From: Lachnospiraceae bacterium | GTDB lineage: Bacteria; Bacillota; Clostridia; Lachnospirales; Lachnospiraceae | Direction: 5' to 3' | DNA: 64,000 nucleotides | Assembly (NCBI GenBank): GCA_902363835.1 | Contig: CABJBM010000007.1 | Span: 1 to 64,000 of the forward strand | Shown here: positions 57,580 to 64,000 of the stretch, piece by piece | Position numbering within the stretch: the first letter of the stretch is position 1 | Layout: each line of letters opens with the position of its first letter | The notes under the pieces: generated by a model | Database searches by the model: none | What the model was told of the DNA's origin: nothing | The model's input: only the letters and a program-made list of their open reading frames with translations | Position numbers and translations under genes: made by a program

Positions 57580-59310
57580 TTAGTTAAATGGATTGGGAGG
57601 AATGACGGTCTGACCGCCCTCATCATCCGCCGCTTCTGTAGTAGAAGACGGTCCCTGAGTCTGGGAAGGCTGAGTTTCCGTGGTTCCCGGCTTTTCTGCC
57701 GGTCCCTGTGGCCCACCGGAATTTCCGCCCGTCTCATTGTCGTGGGGAGCGGTGGTCTCTCCAATTCCTGGAGAACCTGCCGGAGTGGTTTCAGCGGCAG
57801 AGCTGGCCGGATCAGTGGCAGGAATGACAACTCCTGACTGGTTCCGCTTGATCGTAGCCGGTTTTCCCCGGTAGGTGCTGTTATGAAAAAGCTCATCGCT
57901 TACAACAACGCCGTTCTTTTTGGTAACCAGATTGGTCACCCAGCGGCTTCCCTTTGTCTCTGCCTTAACGATCTTTTCCTCTCCAAGCTGAAGGGTCTGG
58001 TCTTCCTCATAAACCGGTGCCGGAGCATCTAATTCCGCCGTTTTCTTTGATGTCATGGATAAGGTGACGCCCTCTTCCAGAATCGGAATTCCTACAATGG
58101 AGATCTTTAACTTCCGGTCTGCAAAGCTGGTTCTGATAGCAACGGCAGTGGAAGAATTATTGACAAATTTCATATCAGGCCCGCCATAGCTTACCATGGC
58201 ATCCTCACCTGGTGTTACATAGGAAGGCTCGTAGCTGTGAGCATGGCGCTCCGTAGTGGAAAGCCCTGCAAATACAACCGCATTATATAAGGTAGAGGAC
58301 ACCTGGCATACGCCTCCGCCGGGTTCTTCAACCAATTCTCCGTTTAAATATGCACCTGCCGGACGGTATCCCTTTGCCGGAGAACGCTCCCCTGTGGCTT
58401 TGTTAAAGGAAAATTCCTCTCCAGGCTGCAGGATTAAGCCGTTTAATGCGGCAGAAGCCAGCTCAATGTTCTTATTTCTGTCACTATTGGCGGTGGTTGT
58501 GGTGGTATAAGTGCCGATTACCTTATACATCTCCTTAGCCTGGGCCTCAGTGATCTTGGGAGCAACTTCCTTGCCAGTGGCCTGGATGGCTGCCTGAAAA
58601 TTCTTGGCCTGAAGCTGGGCCATGATATCAGATGCCAGTTTCTCCTGATCAATTATAACTCCGTTTTTCTCTCCGGAATAAACAAACTTTCCGGTATTTT
58701 TATCAAAGCCTGATATGGAGCCGTTTTTAGCCGCAACATCCCATTTTCCTGCAATGGTTTTTACCTCAGCCTGAACATCCTCCTCCAGTCCGTCAAAATC
58801 AAGGGTGTAGCTTTCCTTTGGTTCTCCTGAATAGATCTCTTCCAGAATGGCGTCCACTTTTTTATCCATCAGGTTCTTAAGTTCATACTGTTCCTGGTTA
58901 TAGGTGACCTTCATCCCCCATTGGTACTGCTTTTCAATGGCTTCCCTGGCCTCTTCCCTGGACATGCCGGTGATGGTAATCCCCTCCACCTTAACCTCTT
59001 TCTTCAATTCCGTCTCTGAAACAGTGGTGGAGTTTACCTCCGTCTCCTTTGCTTTGCTGCCTCCAACAAGCTTAACCACAGCAAAGACACAGATAAAGGC
59101 GGCAACGGCCAGAATGATCCCCAGAAGTATCTTTGTGACGCTGTACTGTGGGCCCCTCTTTTTTTTCTTTCCCCGTCTCTGCTGATAGGGGCTGCCCGTC
59201 CTGTAAGCCTGTCCTGATCTGCGGCCTGCTTCCGATGCATTTTTACTGCTGACCTTCCGGGAAGAATAGGTTCTTCCCCCACCTCTTTGTCTGTTATCTA
59301 TCTGATTCAT
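57580..59310 (-). CDS. VanW family cell-wall protein
   Basis: A 576-residue single-pass membrane protein: a basic, Arg/Lys-rich cytoplasmic N-terminus, a helix at ~61-82, a region with putative peptidoglycan-binding repeats (VEGITITGMSREEAREAIEK..), the VanW domain (LQPGEEFSFNKATGERSP; EEPGGGVCQVSSTLYNA) at ~300-420, a G5-like segment and a Pro/Thr/Gly-rich C-terminal tail of ~75 residues. VanW proteins are surface-located; their enzymatic role is unsettled. No vancomycin-resistance genes are near. Confidence 0.88.
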   Translation of the reverse strand: MNQIDNRQRGGGRTYSSRKVSSKNASEAGRRSGQAYRTGSPYQQRRGKKKKRGPQYSVTKILLGIILAVAAFICVFAVVKLVGGSKAKETEVNSTTVSETELKKEVKVEGITITGMSREEAREAIEKQYQWGMKVTYNQEQYELKNLMDKKVDAILEEIYSGEPKESYTLDFDGLEEDVQAEVKTIAGKWDVAAKNGSISGFDKNTGKFVYSGEKNGVIIDQEKLASDIMAQLQAKNFQAAIQATGKEVAPKITEAQAKEMYKVIGTYTTTTTANSDRNKNIELASAALNGLILQPGEEFSFNKATGERSPAKGYRPAGAYLNGELVEEPGGGVCQVSSTLYNAVVFAGLSTTERHAHSYEPSYVTPGEDAMVSYGGPDMKFVNNSSTAVAIRTSFADRKLKISIVGIPILEEGVTLSMTSKKTAELDAPAPVYEEDQTLQLGEEKIVKAETKGSRWVTNLVTKKNGVVVSDELFHNSTYRGKPATIKRNQSGVVIPATDPASSAAETTPAGSPGIGETTAPHDNETGGNSGGPQGPAEKPGTTETQPSQTQGPSSTTEAADDEGGQTVIPPNPFN

Positions 59311-59428
59311 TTATTTCACCTTTTTACATGATTTTGTAGCATTACATTGAGTAGTATACCATACTTTGTGGGAAATGCTATTACGATTTTATGAATTTTC
59401 TTAATTATTTTTCGCGTTTATTCTACAT

Positions 59429-59457
59429 TTTACAGAATGAAAAAAACATGTTACTAT
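59429..59457 (+). promoter_or_regulatory. sigma-A promoter of the PHP gene
   Basis: TTTACA (59429-59434), 17-base spacer, TACTAT (59452-59457), 34 bases before the ATG. Confidence 0.6.
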
Positions 59458-59491
59458 AGTGTTACCAAACTATTTCAATTTGGAGGTTTTT

Positions 59492-60346
59492 ATGAAATTT
59501 GTCGATTTGCACGTTCACTCCAATGCTTCGGATGGCACCTTCACTCCCTCCCAGGTGGTTGCCCTTGCGGTAGAAAAAGGCCTTGCGGCCATTGCACTGA
59601 CCGATCACGATACCATTGACGGCCTTGCTGAAGCCCAGGCTGCTGCTGCCGGCCTTCCCATTGAAATCATTCCGGGAATTGAACTCTCCTGCGTGTATCA
59701 GGGAGAAGAAATTCACATCCTGGGACTTTATGTCGATCCGGCGGACCGGGATTTTATCTCTGAAACAGGGGCTCTTAAGGAAATTCGAAAAAAAAGGAAT
59801 GAGGAAATGATACGCCGCTTCCAGAATGCCGGCATTTCCATCACCTTAGATGAGGTAATGGCAGGAAATCCTGATACCGTCATAACCCGTGCCCATTTTG
59901 CCCGGGTCCTCCTTGAAAAGGGCTATGTAAAGAGTATGGATCAGGCATTTAAAAAATACCTGGACTACAGCGGCCCCTACTGCCCCCGAAAAGAAAAAAT
60001 CACTCCTGAGCACGCCATGAAGATCCTTACGGACTGCAAGGCCTCACCTGTTTTGGCCCATCCATACCAGTATCATCTGGGGGATAAAAAAACAGAGGAG
60101 CTGGTCCGGTATTTAAAAGAGCTTGGACTTCACGGCCTGGAAGTCTACCACTCTTCCAATAACCAGCATGAAAGCGGAAAACTGAAAAAGCTGGCAAAGA
60201 AATATGACCTCTTTCCCACAGGCGGATCTGACTTTCATGGAAACAACAAGCCTGATATCAGCTTAGGGGTTGGGCGGGGAGGTCTTCGCATATCCGTTCT
60301 TCTTCTTGACGACATGAAAAGGATACGGCAGGAAAAGGGCCTTTGA
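59492..60346 (+). CDS. PHP-domain phosphoesterase, RNase AM/YciV-like
   Basis: A 284-residue metal-dependent phosphoesterase of the PHP family. Metal-binding motifs are in order: DLHVHSNASDG, LTDHDTIDG, HILGLYVD, HPYQYHLGD and GSDFHG. Relatives are 3',5'-nucleoside bisphosphate phosphatases and 5'-3' trimming exonucleases (RNase AM). The ATG at 59492 follows GGAGG. Confidence 0.88.
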   Translation: MKFVDLHVHSNASDGTFTPSQVVALAVEKGLAAIALTDHDTIDGLAEAQAAAAGLPIEIIPGIELSCVYQGEEIHILGLYVDPADRDFISETGALKEIRKKRNEEMIRRFQNAGISITLDEVMAGNPDTVITRAHFARVLLEKGYVKSMDQAFKKYLDYSGPYCPRKEKITPEHAMKILTDCKASPVLAHPYQYHLGDKKTEELVRYLKELGLHGLEVYHSSNNQHESGKLKKLAKKYDLFPTGGSDFHGNNKPDISLGVGRGGLRISVLLLDDMKRIRQEKGL

Positions 60347-60369
60347 TCCTATCCTGCCCCAGGCCTTTT
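60333..60369. terminator. weak bidirectional terminator between PHP and hemB
   Basis: AAAAGGGCCT at the end of the PHP gene can pair with AGGCCTTTT next to the hemB stop. The stem overlaps the PHP stop codon and the T runs are only four bases. Confidence 0.4.
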
Positions 60370-60370
60370 C

Positions 60371-61354
60371 TCAGCCGATCTTTCCCTCGTCCATAAAACG
60401 GGCAAGTTCCATTGCAAAATAGGTAATGAGAATATCCGCCCCAGCGCGGTATATGCTCACAGCTGATTCGCATATCACCTTTTCTTCCTCAATAAAACCG
60501 GCTTTGGAAGCCGCTTTTATCATGGCGTATTCTCCGCTCACGCTGTAAGCGGCTACAGGAAGGTCATGGCGGTCCGCCACCTCTCTTATAATATCCAGAT
60601 AAGAGAGGGCCGGCTTTACCATCACAATATCGGCTCCCTCTGCCACATCCAGTTCCACTTCTTTTAAAGCCTCTTTCCTGTTATGATAATCCATCTGATA
60701 ACTCTTCCGGTCTCCAAAGGCCGGAGCAGACCCTGCAGCATCCCGAAACGGCCCGTAAAATGCGGAAGCATACTTGGCGGAATAAGCCATAATGGGAACA
60801 TTCACAAATCCTGCCCCATCCAGAGCCTGCCTCATGGAACTGATCCGGCCATCCATCATGTCGGAAGGTGCCACCATATGAGCTCCTGCCTTTGCATGGG
60901 AAAGGGCAATTAAGTTCAAATATTCCAGAGTCCTGTCATTATCCACATATTCTCCATCCAGGATTCCGCAATGACCGTGGGATGTATATTCACACATGCA
61001 CACATCTGTGACAATATATACCAGCGGATAATGTTTCCTGATAAAGCGGATGGCCCGCTGGACGATTCCATCTTCGTCATAAGCCTGACTTCCGCAAATA
61101 TCCTTATGAGCCGGAATTCCAAACAGCAAAACTTTTCCCACACCAACATTCACCAGCTTCTCCATAATCCCGGGAAGCTGATCCACGCTGTAACGGTACT
61201 GTCCCTCCATGGAAGGAATTTCTTCCCTAAGCTCTTCTCCATCCACCACAAACAAGGGATAAATCAGGGACTCTTTTGAAACTCTGGTTTCCCGTACCAT
61301 TTTTCTCAAGGTATCTGATGTTCTTAATCTTCTCGGTCTGTATAACAAATCCAT
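60371..61354 (-). CDS. hemB: porphobilinogen synthase
   Basis: A 327-residue enzyme joining two 5-aminolevulinates into porphobilinogen in tetrapyrrole synthesis. The zinc site DVCMCEYTSHGHCG and the active-site lysines in MAYSAKYASAF and VMVKPALSYLD are present, so it is the zinc-type form. Start at the ATG at 61354 with GGAGGG 7 bases upstream. No other heme or B12 gene lies beside it in this window. Confidence 0.95.
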   Translation of the reverse strand: MDLLYRPRRLRTSDTLRKMVRETRVSKESLIYPLFVVDGEELREEIPSMEGQYRYSVDQLPGIMEKLVNVGVGKVLLFGIPAHKDICGSQAYDEDGIVQRAIRFIRKHYPLVYIVTDVCMCEYTSHGHCGILDGEYVDNDRTLEYLNLIALSHAKAGAHMVAPSDMMDGRISSMRQALDGAGFVNVPIMAYSAKYASAFYGPFRDAAGSAPAFGDRKSYQMDYHNRKEALKEVELDVAEGADIVMVKPALSYLDIIREVADRHDLPVAAYSVSGEYAMIKAASKAGFIEEEKVICESAVSIYRAGADILITYFAMELARFMDEGKIG

Positions 61355-61463
61355 ATTCCATCCCTCCATTTTATTTTCCCTAATGCAACGGGCCAAGGCC
61401 AAGCAGGCTTGACTTTGACCCCTGCCCTATTATACACCCTCCAAACGAAGATTCAAGTAATTC

Positions 61464-61492
61464 TTGCAGCAATGGAAAAGATTGCTTATAAT
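61464..61492 (+). promoter_or_regulatory. sigma-A promoter of the 84-residue gene
   Basis: TTGCAG (61464-61469), 17-base spacer, perfect TATAAT (61487-61492). Confidence 0.7.
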
Positions 61493-61532
61493 AGGATTCA
61501 TATAAAATGAATCAGAAACGAGGTACTGCTTT

Positions 61533-61787
61533 ATGGAAGAATTTTATCAGGCCATTGAAAAAGCCATCCGCGGGGCCGGATATGCAAGCCCTGTGGACGG
61601 GGAGGAAATCTACAACGAAATCTGCGACGAGATTGAGGACAAGGAGCCGGGAGCATATATATTCATGTCAAAGAAAACGGATAATACGTTTTTTGAATAC
61701 AAAATCCAGATCTTTGAAGACCAGTTTAATTTAAGCGCCATTGACATCCATACACCTGATCAGGTCTATCACGTAGATTTTGATTAA
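61533..61787 (+). CDS. small conserved-looking hypothetical protein
   Basis: An 84-residue acidic protein with a likely alpha-beta fold: helix (MEEFYQAIEKAIRGAG), acidic helix, then two or three strands (GAYIFMSKK, FFEYKIQIFEDQ, VYHVDFD). No known domain recognised. A good promoter and GAGGT ribosome site support it. Its stop codon shares the palindrome TTAA with the stop of the converging peptidase gene. Confidence 0.7.
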   Translation: MEEFYQAIEKAIRGAGYASPVDGEEIYNEICDEIEDKEPGAYIFMSKKTDNTFFEYKIQIFEDQFNLSAIDIHTPDQVYHVDFD

Positions 61788-62827
61788 GGCTGCTCCTTGG
61801 AAAGCCACAGGTCTGTAAGGGAATGCACCACATTTCCCTTGTGACCTGTGGTTGTTTTTGCCATGGCAAGGGAATTGAGGACCGCCTCCTCCGTTGCTTC
61901 TGCCGCAGCTGTAAATGCCGTTTCCAAAGCAGCTTCTTTTAAGATGCGGACGGACAGCAGTTCTTTTTCCGCCTGTTCCGGTATCCGGTTTGCCGTGGTA
62001 AAACCGATCATAATATCCCCGCTTCCATGTCCCATATAGGAACCGGTTCTGGACAGCCCTACTCCTGCCCGCTTTAAAATCCGCTTTAGCTGGCGGTCTG
62101 AAACAGGGAGATCCGTGGCTATGATCGTCATAACCGAACCTCTGTCCAATATGGATGGTTCCGTTATCCGTGCAATTTCCTTTCCAACAGCCATTCCGTT
62201 TACCATGAGGTTTTCCGTGCTTCCGAAATTTGACTGAACCATTACTCCAAGAGTATAGACTTCTCCTCCGATTTTAAACCTTCTGGAAGCAGAACCGATC
62301 CCTCCTTTTAAACCGTAGCATACGGTGCCGCAGCCTGCCCCTACTGCTCCTTCCTCAAAATCGGAAGAAGCGTCTGCCACAGCTGCTTTCACTTCTTTTA
62401 AACCCACCACCCTGTCGCTGATTTTATTTAGGACCGAATCATTGCATTCTCCTACCACCGGATTGACGGATACCATCTTCGTTCCCTCTTTTCTGCACTG
62501 CTCAAGCATGAGATCCACCAGAGCGTCGTGGACCTTTCCCACATTTAATGTGTTGGTAAGGGCAATGGGTGTTTCCAGGGTTCCAAGCTCTTCCACCTGG
62601 ATTAAGCCCTGGCTTTTTCCAAAACCATTATGTATATAAGCCGCTGCCACCAGCTTTCTGCGAAATGGATTGTCTTTACAGGGCAGAATCACAGTGACCC
62701 CTGTTTTATGGTCTTTGGTATTGATTGTGGCATGTCCCACCAGGACTCCCTCCACATCGGTGATTTTATTAAGGGGCCCCGGAGCCAGCTTTCCTGTGAT
62801 AATGCCATATTCCCGTATCCTCTTCAT
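61784..62827 (-). CDS. P1/DmpA family peptidase (S58)
   Basis: A 347-residue N-terminal-nucleophile aminopeptidase of the DmpA/BapA type, which hydrolyses N-terminal residues or beta-peptides. Visible family marks are ITDVEGVLVGHATI, the GGIGSASRRF loop, MVQSNFG, and the expected self-cleavage site DRG|SVMTIIATDLP, which puts the nucleophile at Ser231 after Gly230. No signal peptide. ATG at 62827 with AGGAAAGG upstream. Confidence 0.85.
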   Translation of the reverse strand: MKRIREYGIITGKLAPGPLNKITDVEGVLVGHATINTKDHKTGVTVILPCKDNPFRRKLVAAAYIHNGFGKSQGLIQVEELGTLETPIALTNTLNVGKVHDALVDLMLEQCRKEGTKMVSVNPVVGECNDSVLNKISDRVVGLKEVKAAVADASSDFEEGAVGAGCGTVCYGLKGGIGSASRRFKIGGEVYTLGVMVQSNFGSTENLMVNGMAVGKEIARITEPSILDRGSVMTIIATDLPVSDRQLKRILKRAGVGLSRTGSYMGHGSGDIMIGFTTANRIPEQAEKELLSVRILKEAALETAFTAAAEATEEAVLNSLAMAKTTTGHKGNVVHSLTDLWLSKEQP

Positions 62828-62910
62828 AATCCTTTCCTCTCTTTTTCCGTTTATGTTCCTATTATACATAAAAATCAGCGGAATAAGTTCATTTTCTGGT
62901 TTTTTCCATA

Positions 62911-62939
62911 TTGTGCCAGAGAAAAAACACTGCTATAAT
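62911..62939 (+). promoter_or_regulatory. extended -10 promoter of the 79-residue gene
   Basis: TGCTATAAT (extended -10, TATAAT at 62934-62939) with a weak -35 TTGTGC (62911-62916) at 17 bases, 53 bases before the ATG. Confidence 0.65.
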
Positions 62940-62992
62940 AAGGATGTAGGAATTGACAATTATTTCACGGATACTCCAAAGGAGGAATTCAT

Positions 62993-63232
62993 ATGAAAAT
63001 TCAAAATATCACAGATGTAGAAAAATTTTTCAAAGTCATTGAGCAGTGCAAGGGCACTGTTGAGCTGGTTTCCAATGAAGGCGACCGGATCAACTTAAAG
63101 TCCAAATTAAGCCAGTACCTTTCCATGGCCACTATTTTTTCCAACGGAAGCATGATCAATGAGCTGGAGCTGGTTGCCCATGATCCGGAGGATGTGGAAA
63201 GACTCATCAAATATATGTATCAGGGCGAATAG
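62993..63232 (+). CDS. small conserved-looking hypothetical protein
   Basis: A 79-residue protein with an alpha-beta pattern (VEKFFKVIEQCKGTVELVSNEGDRINLKSKLSQYL) and a C-terminal helix. It looks like small polymer-anchoring or phasin-like proteins of Lachnospiraceae only in length; I do not recognise a domain. Supported by a promoter, AGGAGG and a following terminator. Confidence 0.7.
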   Translation: MKIQNITDVEKFFKVIEQCKGTVELVSNEGDRINLKSKLSQYLSMATIFSNGSMINELELVAHDPEDVERLIKYMYQGE

Positions 63233-63267
63233 AAAAAAGAGGGGTTCCGCGAATCCCTCTTTTTTTA
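63233..63267. terminator. bidirectional terminator
   Basis: AAAAAAGAGGG/CCCTCTTTTTT with GTTC/GAAT inner pairing, between the 79-residue gene and the converging permease gene. Confidence 0.8.
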
Positions 63268-63275
63268 TTGCACAT

Positions 63276-64000
63276 CTATAACTTTCTGCTTTTAAGCCTT
63301 TTCTTCTTTTCCAGCCTGCTGTTTACAATCTCCCGAAGAATGGCATACACCACGGAGCAAAGAGGGATGAACACCAGCATTCCCACAATTCCCATGGCGC
63401 TGCCTCCGATGGTGACTGCCATCAGAACCCAGATAGAAGGAAGCCCCACAGAATTTCCCACCACATGGGGATAAATAAAGTTTCCTTCCACCTGCTGAAG
63501 AACAAAAAATATAATTAAAAAAATGACCGCATCAAGAGGCTTTACCATGAGCATCAAAAATGCTCCGATGGCACAGCCGATAAATGCCCCAAACATGGGG
63601 ATCAAAGCGGTAAAGGCGATCAGAACGCCGATGAGAAGCCCATATGGAAGCCGGAAAACCGATAAGGTCAAAAAAAACATGCTCCCAAGGATGACCGCTT
63701 CCATGCACTGTCCGGTGAGAAAATTGGAAAAGGTTTCAGAAACCAGCTTTAAAATCTCAAGGGTCTGTATCATCACTTCTTCCGGAAGAAAGGCTTTCAT
63801 CAGCTTTTGAAACTGACGCGACAAAGTCTCTTTCTGAAGAAGCATATAAATAGCAAAAACCAAAGCAATGATAAAGGTTGTCACCCCGTTTATAATGGAT
63901 ATGGCGGCTGACATTGTAGAGGAAAGCACTGATCCCGCTCCTGTGGACAAAAATCCCACCACCCCTTCCAGAAAGGCCTTCCAGTCGATCTGGATTCCAT
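63276..64000 (-). CDS. AI-2E family transporter, partial
   Basis: The C-terminal part of a polytopic membrane protein of the AI-2E/PerM family, cut by the right window edge; the frame remains open to 64000. Visible are several helices (IIALVFAIYMLL, FRLPYGLLIGVLIAFTALIPMFGAFIGC, MVKPLDAVIFLIIFFVLQQVEGNFIYPHVVGNSVGLPSIWVLMAVTIGG) with the family's EGNFIYPHVVG motif. Substrate unknown. Confidence 0.85.
   Translation of the reverse strand, partial: GIQIDWKAFLEGVVGFLSTGAGSVLSSTMSAAISIINGVTTFIIALVFAIYMLLQKETLSRQFQKLMKAFLPEEVMIQTLEILKLVSETFSNFLTGQCMEAVILGSMFFLTLSVFRLPYGLLIGVLIAFTALIPMFGAFIGCAIGAFLMLMVKPLDAVIFLIIFFVLQQVEGNFIYPHVVGNSVGLPSIWVLMAVTIGGSAMGIVGMLVFIPLCSVVYAILREIVNSRLEKKKRLKSRKL

Noticed and set aside
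57498..57896. 132-codon minus-strand ORF over the end of the VanW gene
   Set aside because: Alternative frame of the Pro/Thr-rich tail and through its terminator; composition is Arg/Leu-rich shadow-like.

Overview
The window looks like chromosomal DNA of a spore-forming anaerobic Clostridia, most like Lachnospiraceae of the Lacrimispora/Hungatella type. The evidence is strong AGGAGG ribosome sites, pyruvate:ferredoxin oxidoreductase, YesM/YesN two-component systems, DUF4489/DUF4397 proteins and a BclA-like collagen protein. Base composition looks mid-40s % GC except for an AT-rich left end. No rRNA, tRNA, CRISPR array or insertion sequence was recognised. The genus assignment is inference.

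Layout. 1-1.3 kb: an AT-rich, probably acquired gene whose 5' end is broken by a stop codon. 1.3-13 kb: housekeeping and accessory genes on the minus strand: an rRNA m5U methyltransferase, a small acidic membrane protein, PcrA helicase, a patatin-like lipase, a heterodimeric ABC exporter, MmcQ/YjbR, DUF3788, cupin, Nudix and a heavy-metal-binding membrane protein. The exporter is preceded by a 36-codon leader ORF and two tandem terminators, an arrangement like ribosome-mediated attenuation of drug-exporter genes. A roughly 51-bp palindromic repeat is tandemly arrayed upstream of pcrA, with a relative downstream of it.

13-37 kb: a carbohydrate-utilisation locus of 15 genes. Twelve minus-strand genes read from 31135 down to 13204: binding protein, two permeases, GH2 glucuronidase-like, GH88, DUF2264, YesM kinase, YesN regulator, a second binding protein, two more permeases and LacZ. 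A divergent plus-strand set holds a second YesM/YesN pair and a heparinase II/III-family lyase. The enzymes point to a uronic-acid and galactose-containing polysaccharide: a lyase makes unsaturated ends, GH88 removes them, and the GH2 enzymes trim the rest. No transporter ATPase is encoded here, so one is presumably shared from elsewhere.

37-41.6 kb: a probable spore-surface cluster of two DUF4489-type proteins, a membrane protein and a 667-residue collagen-like protein with 168 Gly-X-Y triplets. A sigma-K-like box lies upstream of the collagen gene. 41.6-64 kb: mixed housekeeping and envelope genes: cardiolipin synthase, MetY, a DUF362 ferredoxin protein, an LTA-synthase-type enzyme, a zinc-ribbon protein, a YtrA-type regulator with an ABC transporter, a DUF4397 protein, DUF805, NifJ, VanW, PHP phosphoesterase, HemB, a DmpA-type peptidase, two small unknown proteins and an AI-2E-family permease cut by the right edge.

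The most interesting non-gene structures are the exporter attenuator, the ytrA promoter built inside the terminator of the gene before it, the palindromic repeat family, and direct repeats in the control region of the polysaccharide locus.
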